A stretch of 64,000 bases of DNA from JAGNHN01 sp964590645 (GCA_964590645.1 CAZPYJ010000016.1:29377-93376), one strand, 5' to 3'; positions 45,501-54,386 are shown, counted from the first letter of the stretch. Notes: a model not told the origin generated them from the letters alone. Numbers and translations: made by a program.

Positions 45501-48500
45501 GGATGGGTGCTGCCAAAAGTAGAATGGGTGGAAATGTAAGGATCAGACGAATAGGGGTCACTAAGGTAGGCAGTGGGATTCCATTGATACAACATTCCCT
45601 GTTGTGCCGGAACGCCGATATTCACGCTTCCGCCATTGGCCCCGCTGCATAGAACCAGGTTTTGGCCGAGCTGAACATTGGGTGGGACTACAGGATTCAC
45701 CGAAATACTCACCTGGTCTGCGGCCGTGCAGCCAGAAACTAGATCTGTTATCGTAAGGGTATATGCAATAGACGCAGGCGGGCTTGCGATGGGTTGGGCT
45801 ATCCCCGGGTTATCCAACCCGGTGGCAGGGCTCCACTGATAGCTATAGTTGGTTCCTCCTGATACACTGGGTTGCAGCTGGACAGTAGAAGTAAGACAGA
45901 TATCGTGGTTATTGCCCAGATCCACATTCAGGTCCACCACTTGCACGTTTACTGCATCTGTGCCGAAACACCCACTCACAGGATCCATTACCGTAAGTGT
46001 ATAAGTTGTAGTCTGGGAAGGGGATACGAGGGGTTGTTTTGCGGTGTATCCAGGATTAAGCCCACCCTGTGGCGACCACGCGTACAACAGACTGTCCGGA
46101 CCTCCGCCGCCAAGGATGAGGCTCTGGCCCAGGCAGAGGATGGTATCCGGGCCGGCATCGGCCTCCGGGGTGTGAAATGGATTTACCAGGATAGTGATCG
46201 TGTCCTGCACAGGGCACCCGCTTTGGATGTCAGTGGCTCCGACATAATAGGTCTGATTGCTGTCAGCACAAATCGTCGGCTCAAGGATGCCTGGATTACT
46301 GATGCCGGTGATTGGAGACCAGCTGATGTTAAAGAAGTTCTGAGGATTGACCTCCGCAAAGCTGATATCATTACAGCCTCCCTCACACACCACATTCGGG
46401 AGTTCAAAGGAGAAGGGACTGAGGGTTTTAATGCTTACGGAGAAATCAGCTTCCGTATAGCACATACTTACTGTGTCGATAATATGCAGAGTGCTGGAGA
46501 AGGAGGAAGTGGGATTGAGGGTAATGGTATTGCCGGCATAGGCAGGGATCCCCGGAAGGCTGTCCCAGAGGTAGCTCAAGCCTGCCTGGAGAGGAACGCC
46601 TAACGTAACGGATTCCCCCGGGCAGATTTCAAAGCTTCCCCCGGAAGCCTGGTTAATCACCGGTTCTACCAGCACCGTGTCGCGCGCCAATCCACAACTA
46701 TTGAAAACCGTCAGCACATATTCTGTAGCCACGCTCGGGTTGGCTGTCGGATTGGGAATATCATTCTCGGAAAGCCCGGTGGAAGGAGTCCAGAGAAAAC
46801 CCAGTCCGTCTGTATCTCTATCCTCACCGATCTCCACACCGCTACCAAAGAAGTCAAAGCAAAAACTGGTATCCGGCCCGGCATTGGCCACAGGTAAGGA
46901 ATCAACACGGATAAAGACATCATATTCATAGTTATCCCCGCAGGCGAGCATATACAGGGTATATGAGGTATCTGAGCTCACACTCACCTTTGGCTGGGCA
47001 ATCGTAGAATCACTCAGGCCAATGCCTGGTTGCCATAAATAGACTGCACCTGAAAAATGGGGGCATCCTATTTGGATACTATCTCCTTCACAGATGACAT
47101 ATTCCAACGGCCTGAATTCCCAATCATCATAACACTCCGGAATATCTTGGACAAAAACAGTGAGTTGGTCGGTGCCGATCAGGCAATTTATGGTATCGAA
47201 AACAGTAAGGGAAAATATTTTTGTCTGGTAGAGGTCTTGTACCCAGGCTGTAGGTTGATCAGCCTCATCCAGGTATTGTTCCGGTTCCCAGGAATAGACA
47301 TATCCGGGTTGAGGTGTCACCGACAAAGGAATGTCCTGACCTGCGCAAATGCTTTGATCCGGGCCCGCATCCACCGTCATTGATCCACCGAATACATCAA
47401 TGTGCACAGAGTCGATGGCATCGCAACCCTGGTAGCTGTTGCCGGATACCATCAAGAAATAGGTGATGCTTTGCATTGGCCTTGCCTCTGGGTTGCTTGC
47501 TGTAGGATCATCCAGCCAGATTTGTGGGTACCAGGCATAAACCAGCCCGTCGATGGTGTCGGGCATCCCAATCTTTACGGTGCTGCCCCGGCAGATACTG
47601 GTGTCCTGCCCGGCATCGGCAATCAGGCCGTCGTAGGAGAAGAAGTGCACCGTATCCTTGTCCGTGCATCCGGTTATAGTATCCGTGACAGTGAGATACA
47701 GGGAGACATTGGCGGAATAAACGGTGAAATATTGTTGAGATGCGGTTGAATCACTCACCCAGGTTGTGGGGGACCACAGATAGGTCATATGTGCGGAGGG
47801 ATTGCTGCCGATGAGGAAGGTGCTGGATCCACAGAAATATCCGTCCGGACCAGCATTGGCAATCGGACGCCTGACATTCACGGTCATCTGGTTCGAATCG
47901 GCACAACCGGTGACCGTATCGGTGACAACCAATTTATATTGCTGGGAAAGCGGGGGGGAGGCCAGCGGGTCAGAAACCAAAGGGCTATTCAAAGAAGCAT
48001 CGGGAGTCCAATCATATATCAGCCCGGCTATGGGTGGTGCTCCTATATGAACGGAGGACGTAACTTCGGGGCAGATCACTTGGTTCTCTCTCACCAAAGC
48101 TTGCGGAGGAGTACCAAAGCTGGTCATCAGCATCACTGTGCCTGAACACATCACATTGGTATCTTGCTTATGCCTGGCAATCACTGTAAAGCTGGTTGGC
48201 CCGCTGATGGGATGAATGACGGTAGGAAAAGCAGTATAGGGATTATCCAGGATGTGGGTGTGGGGCCCTGTCCACTCATACTCGTAATTGTATCCGTCTG
48301 CATTAATGTTGGCAAGATGGAAGGGCAGATCCTGGCTATAGTCGCTGCATCGTACCGGGATCTTAATGGTGCCATAGGGTACCGGACAATAGCAGGTATC
48401 CACTACCACAGTATCATAGCAGGAGACTCCGTTAAGGCTTACCTCGAGCGCATAGGTCGTGGGGATGGATGAATTTACAAATGGGTTGGCGTAGTTTTCT

Positions 48501-51500
48501 TTTCCGAGAATAGAAGAAGTATCGCCTGAAATCACCTCCCAGTGGTACGCTGCCAGTCCCTCGCTCAGGTCGGCACCTCCAAGCCATCTCGGACTGCAGG
48601 CGTCCACCCCGGCATCAGCAAAGCTCATCCTGATTTCTACAGTGTCGTAGGCTGTGAAACAGCGGGCACTCTCGTGAATCACCGAAAGCACATATTTCCT
48701 GATTCCGCCATCAGGGAAAGTTCCATTAAAGTGTGGGGTGGGGGATAGCATATCATCCAGATCCCTGCCCGGGGTCCAATAGTAGTTATACCCGCTTACC
48801 CCCGGGGAACCCAGATCTGCATCTTCCCCGTAGCATAACTCGTGATCACTGCCGGCGTCGGCAATAGGGGCCGGTGTTACTTCAATCAAAACAGTATCAG
48901 AGGGACATTGGCCTCCGCTACCCAGGCCACCGTCACTGATGTGCACCACATACTCGGTGGTCTGGTCCGGGCTCACGAGTACGTATTGTGCAGTCGTATC
49001 AGAGATGGACGAAGATCCGCTGCCTGAGATGCTTTCCCATAAGTAAGTAACATTGGTGGCACCAGGATAACCCGGTGCAGTCAGCAGGCTTTGTATGCCT
49101 TCACAAATGAACTGGTCTTCTCCCAAATGAGCTCTCAGAACAGTAATCTGAAGTTCAGAGATCATTGTGCATCCGGCAGCATCCGTAACCCGGAGCCTGT
49201 ATTGGGCAGCCTGCTGGGCATTTTGGATTTCAGGATTTGCAGCGGCCGGGTCATCCAGGCCTAATCCCGGCGTCCAGGCATAAGTGTAAGGCGGCGTTCC
49301 CCCGCTGGCAGAAGGCGTGCCACCTAATGTGTAGGATGATCCCGGACATAAGTAGGCATTGAATCCGGCCGTGGCTGAGGGGGCGAAATGAGGACGTACA
49401 TTCAGGCGTACTGTATTACTGATACTCATTATACTGCTGTCCGTATCCATAGCCTTCCTTCTGTACCAGGTAGTCTGGAGCACAGGCTGAGGATGATAGA
49501 CTGAATCCTGATACCCGTGAATAACCGTCCATAGAATGGAGTCTGTACTATATTCCCAGACAAATTTTGGTGTTTGGATTGTCTGCTTGGGCATCCCATT
49601 CTCCAGGTATTTTGTAATGATACGGGACGCTCCGCCAATCGGCCGGATGTCGTTGCTGAGTATACACACTTCTTGTGTCTGCGGACCAATGCTGTCGAGA
49701 AAGGGGAGATGTTTGTGCCGCAAAGCAGTGAGGAAAAGCCCTGAGTAATTTGCCAGATTTGCAGTTTGTATAGCACCCGGACTGATCGGGGGTACATATA
49801 CATCATCAGTTGTGCCTCCGATGATAAGCAGACTGTCTGTTTCCACGACTTCTCTGAAAATGTAAAACCGATAATAATTACCCTTTGCCAGATAACTATT
49901 GTACTTCAGATTGCAATCCTGGTCCGTAATCTGAATAATGCTCGCATTGCGCTGCTGGCTATTTCCCGGAAACTTCCACATTAAGGCATCCCAGCTGGCA
50001 TTGGTCAAAGGGGGTGGTATTGCGGTGTTTGCCAGTCTGAGCTGGGTACGGATCAGCAAATCCCCCGAAGCCAGTGGCAGAATGGAAGAGGCCCTTTCTT
50101 CCCAGGAATAGTTCCCCGGAAAGTAGGATAAAGGCTTATTCTCGAAAATGTGACCGTGAACATCCATTTTTATAAGCGACAACACACTATGATCTGAAGG
50201 AATGTTTGTAAACAAGTGGTTTTGTGCAGTATAATGATTAAGTGCATAGTACACGGAGTCCCTGAAGCCGGAACCGATAATATTTCCACGAATATTATTA
50301 TAGGTGCCTTTGATCTGTCCATCTGTGTCGATGGTGCCATAATACCACGAGGAATTATTGTTAAGTGCAATGCCTCCGGGTATAAGTGGTAAGTTCTGGG
50401 AAGAGTTAATGCCAACGGAAATGAAAAACGGAACTTTGTCGCCAACCTTTTGGAATTCTGTATAGTAATTGAATGCCTCAGATTGAGGACCACCGAAATA
50501 AGTAGACCAGATCATTCTTCCATTTGTGTGGATACGACTGAATACTAAATCGTTACTGCCGGCACGATGTGATTGAAATGCATTGGGCGTAACCGGATAG
50601 TCATCTGCCATTGTGTGTCCTGCAAAAAGAAAGGAGGTGTCATCCAAGGCTGTCATTCGCGCATTACGGATTTGAGATGACCCCCCTATCCAGGAACCCC
50701 AGTTTGCCGATCCTTTCAAGTCAACACACATCAGGTATTGCATACTTGAGCTTCCTCCGCTTGGTGTCCACCCATTTGGGTTGGAGAGTAAATAGGGTGT
50801 CCATCCGCTCGACACCCAGCCAAATCTGATCAGTGCGATGCTGTCCGCAAATGCAATGAAAGCTGTAGGCCTTGCCGGAATATAGCTGGAGTAAAGACAG
50901 TCGCCATCTTTGGAAAAGCGGAAAATCATCCCGTCTGCGGAAACTTGGGCGGGCAATGCCGGGATAACCGCATTCGGAGTGGTATGGATATCTGTGCTCT
51001 GCGTTTCCCCCATAAACAAGATGGACTGGTCTGACAGCACCATCGAATTAAAAATATCTGCCGTTGTTTCCCCTTTAGTAGGACCCAGAGCCTCGTATGA
51101 ACTGCCTCCCCAATAGGTTGACCAGAGCAATTGCCCTTGGTAACCAAAGCGGGTGACGAAGAAGTCGTAATTCCCTGCAAGGCTATCTTGTGCTGCGTTC
51201 AGAACCGGGAAATTGTCATCGGCGGTCGTTCCTCCGATTACCGTAGTCCCATCGCTCAGAATATTAAAGGTCAGCAATCGGCAGGTGCTTCCCAAATGAG
51301 TGGACCATAAGAGCGTTCCACGGGTGTGAAAGCAGGCCAGGATAACGCCGGATTGATTAAAAAGGGGTTGGTAGGCCCCCGGGCTTACAGGCCAGTTAAA
51401 ATGGTGAATATTGGTTGAACCTGCCACCACAAAACTGCTGTCATCGCGTTGTCTGAGGCCGCTTAGCATATTCCACCAATATGATTCATAAGCCTGGAAA

Positions 51501-52339
51501 TAAGTTGTGTTGCCAAAATAGGTGGACCATTCCAGCAGGAGGGGATCGATGATGAGGATACGGGTAGGGTCGTGCCTGATATCCCCTGAAAGTGCAAAAC
51601 CCACCTGGTTCTCTTCAGTGGAAAAGTGATAAGGCAAAGCCTCTTCCTCCTCATCATTGATCTGATAGGCATAAGGAGCAGGGATCCGGACGGGCTGTTC
51701 TCCAATCAGGATGTTCAGCTTCCCCTCTTCATCAACCCCTTGAACATCAGCTCCTTCAATATTGAAGGCTATGGCCGAAGGATCCCCCCCGGGATACACG
51801 ATATAATCATAGCGAATCCTCCCGGAATCATCACTGTAAAGCCTGAGGTCGATGTTTTCATAGATTCCCTGATAACGGATTTCTTCATAGGCCATCGCAT
51901 TGGTCACTGACTGCTCCCCTGAATAGAAATGCGAGACGCCCTGATCCGGTTTGGGTTGATGGGCTTTGATCCTGCAGTCAGGGTGCATTTGGTCAAAATG
52001 ATAATACCAAACAATCCCCTTTCGGGCCTCATTATGGAAACCTGTGGGTTCCGCTTCTGTGGAGCTGTATGTGTCCTCACTCAAATCATAAGTAACGATG
52101 CTGATTCCATCTTTGAGCACCCTGAATAGTCCAGCCGGTCCGCTTGCCTGGAATAGGATGCTTTGATCCCATTGTCCTTTATTTTCTCTGAAAGAAAGGC
52201 TGTTCCCTTGTTCCTTCAATATTTGTTCAGCGGCCTGTCTTAGCCTTGCTTCATCATTCTGTCCAAAACAAGCAGGTGCAATGAATGCTGCGCCAATGGC
52301 ATATAATAAAATAGCCACAGTCAACTGAAATAGTTTCAT
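39578..52339 (-). CDS. Giant (4253-residue) multidomain surface protein with type A T9SS sorting domain
   Basis: ATG 52339 gives a signal peptide (MKLFQLTVAILLYAIGAAFI); a longer frame starts at 52390. The order, with approximate residues, is as follows. A DUF7948-like N-terminal domain (45-265, SFRENKGQWDQ) and SBBP-type beta-propeller repeats (270-880, LLWSTYWGGSSYE) come first. About 17 Ig-like units of 75-90 residues follow (980-2460, DAGPDxSIC...YxWxP), then a LamG domain (2467-2677) and nine HYR-type repeats of about 80 residues (2685-3420, TPPxIxCPxD). Next are a cadherin-like unit (FDVLQNDFDC, about 3437), a dockerin-like module (3923-3984) and a cohesin-like region. The last part is a type A sorting domain (VVPNPFTTATAVKFTLP to SLRIIKE). 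It is probably an adhesin or surface fibre exported by the T9SS. Confidence 0.9.
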   Translation of the reverse strand: MKLFQLTVAILLYAIGAAFIAPACFGQNDEARLRQAAEQILKEQGNSLSFRENKGQWDQSILFQASGPAGLFRVLKDGISIVTYDLSEDTYSSTEAEPTGFHNEARKGIVWYYHFDQMHPDCRIKAHQPKPDQGVSHFYSGEQSVTNAMAYEEIRYQGIYENIDLRLYSDDSGRIRYDYIVYPGGDPSAIAFNIEGADVQGVDEEGKLNILIGEQPVRIPAPYAYQINDEEEEALPYHFSTEENQVGFALSGDIRHDPTRILIIDPLLLEWSTYFGNTTYFQAYESYWWNMLSGLRQRDDSSFVVAGSTNIHHFNWPVSPGAYQPLFNQSGVILACFHTRGTLLWSTHLGSTCRLLTFNILSDGTTVIGGTTADDNFPVLNAAQDSLAGNYDFFVTRFGYQGQLLWSTYWGGSSYEALGPTKGETTADIFNSMVLSDQSILFMGETQSTDIHTTPNAVIPALPAQVSADGMIFRFSKDGDCLYSSYIPARPTAFIAFADSIALIRFGWVSSGWTPYLLSNPNGWTPSGGSSSMQYLMCVDLKGSANWGSWIGGSSQIRNARMTALDDTSFLFAGHTMADDYPVTPNAFQSHRAGSNDLVFSRIHTNGRMIWSTYFGGPQSEAFNYYTEFQKVGDKVPFFISVGINSSQNLPLIPGGIALNNNSSWYYGTIDTDGQIKGTYNNIRGNIIGSGFRDSVYYALNHYTAQNHLFTNIPSDHSVLSLIKMDVHGHIFENKPLSYFPGNYSWEERASSILPLASGDLLIRTQLRLANTAIPPPLTNASWDALMWKFPGNSQQRNASIIQITDQDCNLKYNSYLAKGNYYRFYIFREVVETDSLLIIGGTTDDVYVPPISPGAIQTANLANYSGLFLTALRHKHLPFLDSIGPQTQEVCILSNDIRPIGGASRIITKYLENGMPKQTIQTPKFVWEYSTDSILWTVIHGYQDSVYHPQPVLQTTWYRRKAMDTDSSIMSISNTVRLNVRPHFAPSATAGFNAYLCPGSSYTLGGTPSASGGTPPYTYAWTPGLGLDDPAAANPEIQNAQQAAQYRLRVTDAAGCTMISELQITVLRAHLGEDQFICEGIQSLLTAPGYPGATNVTYLWESISGSGSSSISDTTAQYVLVSPDQTTEYVVHISDGGLGSGGQCPSDTVLIEVTPAPIADAGSDHELCYGEDADLGSPGVSGYNYYWTPGRDLDDMLSPTPHFNGTFPDGGIRKYVLSVIHESARCFTAYDTVEIRMSFADAGVDACSPRWLGGADLSEGLAAYHWEVISGDTSSILGKENYANPFVNSSIPTTYALEVSLNGVSCYDTVVVDTCYCPVPYGTIKIPVRCSDYSQDLPFHLANINADGYNYEYEWTGPHTHILDNPYTAFPTVIHPISGPTSFTVIARHKQDTNVMCSGTVMLMTSFGTPPQALVRENQVICPEVTSSVHIGAPPIAGLIYDWTPDASLNSPLVSDPLASPPLSQQYKLVVTDTVTGCADSNQMTVNVRRPIANAGPDGYFCGSSTFLIGSNPSAHMTYLWSPTTWVSDSTASQQYFTVYSANVSLYLTVTDTITGCTDKDTVHFFSYDGLIADAGQDTSICRGSTVKIGMPDTIDGLVYAWYPQIWLDDPTASNPEARPMQSITYFLMVSGNSYQGCDAIDSVHIDVFGGSMTVDAGPDQSICAGQDIPLSVTPQPGYVYSWEPEQYLDEADQPTAWVQDLYQTKIFSLTVFDTINCLIGTDQLTVFVQDIPECYDDWEFRPLEYVICEGDSIQIGCPHFSGAVYLWQPGIGLSDSTIAQPKVSVSSDTSYTLYMLACGDNYEYDVFIRVDSLPVANAGPDTSFCFDFFGSGVEIGEDRDTDGLGFLWTPSTGLSENDIPNPTANPSVATEYVLTVFNSCGLARDTVLVEPVINQASGGSFEICPGESVTLGVPLQAGLSYLWDSLPGIPAYAGNTITLNPTSSFSSTLHIIDTVSMCYTEADFSVSIKTLSPFSFELPNVVCEGGCNDISFAEVNPQNFFNISWSPITGISNPGILEPTICADSNQTYYVGATDIQSGCPVQDTITILVNPFHTPEADAGPDTILCLGQSLILGGGGPDSLLYAWSPQGGLNPGYTAKQPLVSPSQTTTYTLTVMDPVSGCFGTDAVNVQVVDLNVDLGNNHDICLTSTVQLQPSVSGGTNYSYQWSPATGLDNPGIAQPIASPPASIAYTLTITDLVSGCTAADQVSISVNPVVPPNVQLGQNLVLCSGANGGSVNIGVPAQQGMLYQWNPTAYLSDPYSSDPYISTHSTFGSTHPSSRGNMYILSITDTSKPSGCGIARDTIYIKVMNLEVSFEDDYEICSGEPVTLEPDGISDYPMNFSWSPVYGLSDPNTLNPTASPGTSTTYQLNVSLKPYFTGDRVLGCATSGSVQVNVTPNPVAFIPPKDLGCNTKDMQLRKLNFPAFSSNRYRWEPAYLVSNPDVANPYFVGDSSATLYLNVSPASACLPDETRCNMLKRNPVSYFRLGENAGSIAHSEVGGFTGTYYGSTNPASGLVPGDPDLARSFTSSSSSYLELPANATNTISGDYTISFVVRAPSYSNSYLSILRPAGGAYGITVFHYRGSIRIYNWSNNSYSGYSSNRLRDGQPHHIVIQPYGSSNRVYIDGNYYTQFTGSVNFSPGAFLVGSQLDGVIDELAFFDYTVPVDELYDIMEGYIEVDVCDTTIAVPIKVGDSIPPILFCQDTIIACTEDSSPANTGYPLVIDNCDDNPSLYYSDSISHITICPELYHIFRTWVAVDTTGNMDSCLQLITVIDTLGPDLVCPQDLILDCLADTSVGATGMPQATDLCSPAVHISYTDLVIPGCGLTYTVERTFTATDECGNTSYCTQTITLQDTTPPAILCPKDVVLDCPADTTPSNTGFALANDICGNVTISYSDAVTPGCGNTFTLQRTWTATDECGLTSSCTQIITVQDTSPPSISCPPDVILDCPADTAPSNTGFASGGDACGSLDISYSDDVTPGCGNTFTLLRIWTATDQCGLSASCTQTIIVQDTNPPTIICPPDTLIDCTADTTPANTGYATGGDACANVSIYYADDLTPGCGNTYTLHRTWTVTDECGLSASCVQTITIQDTTPPVITCPACVELQFPADTSVATNGYATAIEECGNVIITYSDSVIPITNYTFNVYRTWKAEDECGNVSTCLQTLGVLDTLPPVISCPPDTIIDCPADTSVANLGVATAVDAPGSLILIAHTDALIPGCGNSFTIERSWIATDGCGNTALCIQQILVQDTTAPLIFCPPDVVLNCPADTSVMANGLATASDECAGYSISYSDVVTYGCGNSFGVARTWRATDDCGNFTECAQTLTVQDTTPPLITCPPDLTTIADFGSCDDFVAPNQPQAWDECSDWSYVNDFTGTVDASAIYPAGTTLVTWTLTDDCGNASSCIQTILVKNFPLAHDDDTIVPTGAIVAFDVLQNDFDCLGRIDPECVSILTQPLNGTLSIDPLSGIITYTPNVPTLNYTDTYQYIMCNDFGLQDTATVTITYMKPPKATLMGGGVICKYNSSYLVVHLTGQSPWSFALYDGYTTTVYAGLTQSIWTKNVSPVSSRDYTILWVQDATSLKVPGTGSATVTIASPAQFTITGGGTYNQGDPGKIIGLNGSQTGVEYQLFVNTAPVGAPLMGTGAPISFGYQTTPGFYTVRATDVTAFCSEYMLGSAQISMNPAPATCTVSGGGICCMGCYDLDIELDCSESGIRYELYRDGQATGRVKYGNGDTLVWEDLNMEGTYTVKATNPSTGANVLMDGFATVEFFLIPVAILSGSTTIIEGQQAMLEVSLTGTPPFRFGLSDGTSETLFDNVMGYSMHIPVSPTDTTTYTITWVTDSAGCGDIGYGLALVNVIPLKFGSIGGTVQYQSSQPFPLAGVDLSLKDDQGNTLAQTTSGADGGYLFSSIPPGNYTLLPAFNDIPGGINATDALLSMQHFTGLTSLGPIALKAADVNASGMVNATDAYGIALHFVNPAYTFPSGRWAFIAPDVIIPVDGSSQIAHIQALCYGDVNASFDPLKTFFVQDLKQEGEIIATSEEAIKIPVFAERSARVAALSIRMDYPVELLAVKDVILAGESDKDLLVNIQNGSIRVSWFDLEPIQIEQQKPILYLLAAPLKEAWNQDHSLTLRVSSESQLADINAEPIAMEYSIPKLTLLSAEPSLRVVPNPFTTATAVKFTLPLDGRVSLELFNALGQKSQTLVDAFKVAGSHQFSLDSRNLAPGVYMLRLTQETEKGMVQQSLRIIKE
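42080..44280 (-). repeat. Nine HYR-type repeats within the giant gene (about 240 bp each)
   Basis: Nine units of roughly 240 bp encode the pattern PPxIxCPxD, xxDCPADTS, YSDxVTPGCGNTF and RTWTATDECG, ending in QDT. Units 3, 4, 5 and 8 are the closest. The last unit (nearest 42200) departs, with DLTTIADFGSCDDF, the canonical HYR form. Long antisense open frames here are a by-product of the repeats. Confidence 0.85.
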
Positions 52340-52574
52340 AAGGTGGGATTTAAGTGAAGATGAAGAATACGGTTCGTTGCCTAAACGCAAACAATGTAGG
52401 GAATTTTTATATGTAAAATGATTAACTTCTTAATTTAGAATAGGTTTAAAGAAGGTGTATCGGCAATGTCAATATATTGTATGCCAGTTAGGTATGAAGG
52501 AATTACCTTGGTGTCAGAATGACTGTGGAGGGAAAGAAGTGATTCAGAATGATCCTGGAAACCTTACTGATGTG

Positions 52575-53246
52575 CTAAAAAAACCATTGAACCCCCGCCG
52601 TAGGCATAAACTCCCAGCGGTCGGAGGAGATGAAATTTCGACTGATTTCCAGCTCGCTGCCCAGGAAAAGTTTGTCCCAGGCATTCCACCATAGCTGGGG
52701 TTCGGCCATCCAGACCACATTGTTTCCCTCCCCCCGGTCTTCGGTCCAGATATCCAGAAAGCCTGAAAAGAGAAAGCGCTCCTCGCAGAAAGGATGGAAC
52801 CAGGCGGCGGTGTATTGGAAGCCTGCTCCGGAGGAATAATCTGCGTGACGGTAGAGAATGTCCATTTTGACCTCGAAATTCCTGAGTTTAACAGGATAGC
52901 TCAGCCCGGCAAGCCAGATTTGTCCCAGGGGAACAGCTGCCCCGTCAAAAACCGCGTGCCCGTCGTTGAACTGCAGGGTGGCATCCAGTTTATGGTCCAG
53001 CAGTGGGAGGGTAAAATACCGGGCGATTTCGAAATAGGAGAGGGACATTGTATTGCCTTTTCCTCCGTCGTAATCGAAATCCACAAAGAAAAAGGTGGAT
53101 CCCAGACTGTCGGGGCGAAACATTTCGATGGTCGAGGTGAGATATTGCCGGTCTTTTCCCAGGTCGTAGTGTAATTGCAGACTCTGTGAGAAGGCGGAAG
53201 CGCTCAGAAGGCATCCGCAAAGCCAAAAGCAAAGCTTTGTTTTCAT
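52575..53246 (-). CDS. DUF5020-like outer-membrane channel protein
   Basis: ATG 53246 (MKTKLCFWLCGCLLSASAFS) gives 223 residues with a signal peptide; a frame from 53285 adds 13 unlikely residues. The mature part is beta-rich with alternating aromatic residues (SLQLHYDLGKDRQYLTSTIE, FFFVDFDYDGGKGNTMSLSY) and ends in aromatic GVQWFF, as outer-membrane barrels do. It resembles the DUF5020 family, related to Tsx-type nucleoside channels. The substrate is unknown. It lies 235 bases upstream of the giant gene on the same strand. Confidence 0.8.
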   Translation of the reverse strand: MKTKLCFWLCGCLLSASAFSQSLQLHYDLGKDRQYLTSTIEMFRPDSLGSTFFFVDFDYDGGKGNTMSLSYFEIARYFTLPLLDHKLDATLQFNDGHAVFDGAAVPLGQIWLAGLSYPVKLRNFEVKMDILYRHADYSSGAGFQYTAAWFHPFCEERFLFSGFLDIWTEDRGEGNNVVWMAEPQLWWNAWDKLFLGSELEISRNFISSDRWEFMPTAGVQWFF

Positions 53247-53410
53247 TCCGTTGAGATATTGCCGTGACGAAGGTAGAGAAAACATCGGCCTGTGCTACTC
53301 CCATAAGAGTAACAACCTTGGATCAGGGTATTCATTGATCAACCCGGGAAAGGTGGGTCGGAATGCCTGGGGGGGGGAGGGATACAGGGCTTGCAGGCTG
53401 AGAATGGGTT

Positions 53411-53731
53411 TCAGGCAGAAGCCTTTTTCACCAGGTCATCCATTACCTGATGCAGCTCTTTCTGCACTTTTTGATTAATTCCGTGTTTACGGGAATCGTG
53501 TACCTGAACGATGCCTGCATTCTTCAGGGCAGCAATCTGGCGTTTTCCGTGCCGCTGACCGATATGTAAGTTCATAAAAATATCTCCGAGATACATATCG
53601 CCTTCCTCTTTGAGAAGGTTAACAATACGCAGGCGGTCGGGATGCTTGAGTGTCCGGCGAATTTGAATGAGCCGGAGCCGTCTCCCTAATTGATTGTCCA
53701 GTTTTGTGAGGTTAAACATTGATGTTTTCAA
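53411..53731 (-). CDS. ArsR-like winged-helix transcriptional regulator
   Basis: The 106-residue protein (or 102 from a second ATG at 53719, MFNLTKLDN) has a winged-helix fold. RRTLKHPDRLRIVNLLKEEG is helix 1-2, DIFMNLHIGQRHGKRQIAAL is the recognition region, and KNAGIVQVHDSRKHGIN is the wing. This resembles ArsR-family repressors, but I see no metal-binding CxC. The 59-base gap to the upstream MarR-like gene on the same strand suggests a possible operon. Its own upstream region contains ATTCGTATAT (53734-53743), also found in the GNAT promoter. Confidence 0.75.
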   Translation of the reverse strand: MKTSMFNLTKLDNQLGRRLRLIQIRRTLKHPDRLRIVNLLKEEGDMYLGDIFMNLHIGQRHGKRQIAALKNAGIVQVHDSRKHGINQKVQKELHQVMDDLVKKASA

Positions 53732-53790
53732 TTATTCGTATATACTATGATTATGAAACGGATATGCTCTTTTCTTGTTCAGTGGTTTCC

Positions 53791-54291
53791 TTATTCATTG
53801 TCTCTGCCCAGGTCACTTTGTGCTGCCAGCATAGGCGCTGCTTCAACATTTTCTATGCCAAGGATTGCGATAATCTGATCCAGGGCAAAAATTTGTGCCA
53901 GAATTTCAGATTCCGGTGCAGATAGCAGGTGTTGGTTTAAGCGATCCTGTAAAAGGGCAGGCGTGTTTTTCAACACCTTTTCTCCCTTCGATGTCAAGGC
54001 AATCAATGTGGTTCGGCGGTCACCCTGCTTGGGCAGCCTTACCGCCAAAGCCCTATCCTGAAGACGGTCAATGATACCACTCACTGTACTGCTGTTCAGG
54101 TGCAAAAATGAGGCGATTTCTTTCAGGTTGGCCTGCTTGTCATTTTTTGAATCAAGATATTGCAGGCAAAGCAGTTGAGGTATACTGACCCCATAGTCTT
54201 TCTGAATCTTTTTGGACTCAAGATGGATGGCACGCACGATCTTCCTGATCCGTATCATCAATTCGGCCGAAGATGTTGATCCTGATGGCAT
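53791..54291 (-). CDS. MarR-family transcriptional regulator
   Basis: The 166-residue protein shows the MarR winged-helix layout: YGVSIPQLLCLQYLDSK, NLKEIASFLHLNSSTVSGIIDRL (recognition helix) and the wing LPKQGDRRTTLIALTSKGEKVL. MarR regulators usually bind palindromes in their own divergent promoters and respond to small ligands. It is divergent from the GNAT-amidohydrolase-racemase operon, with 113 bases between starts, so it is the likely regulator of that operon. The intergenic region carries an inverted duplicated motif suited to an operator. Confidence 0.88.
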   Translation of the reverse strand: MPSGSTSSAELMIRIRKIVRAIHLESKKIQKDYGVSIPQLLCLQYLDSKNDKQANLKEIASFLHLNSSTVSGIIDRLQDRALAVRLPKQGDRRTTLIALTSKGEKVLKNTPALLQDRLNQHLLSAPESEILAQIFALDQIIAILGIENVEAAPMLAAQSDLGRDNE

Positions 54292-54303
54292 AAAATAGAT
54301 TTA

Positions 54304-54386
54304 ACACGAACAAAAATACGCATTTATATTTATAAGACAATGATAAACAGTCAATAATAAAAAAAATATTCGTATATTTGTCGTGT
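54304..54386. promoter_or_regulatory. Divergent promoters with inverted duplicated motif, MarR gene and GNAT operon
   Basis: For the minus-strand MarR gene, TTG (54340-54338), 19 bases and TATTTTTG (54318-54311) fit the Bacteroidota promoter. For the plus strand, TATATTTG lies at 54373-54380, 24 bases before the GNAT start. ACACGAACAAAAATACG (54304-54320) and CGTATATTTGTCGTGT (54371-54386) are near-perfect inverted copies, each covering a -7 element and the expected transcription start. Confidence 0.65.
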
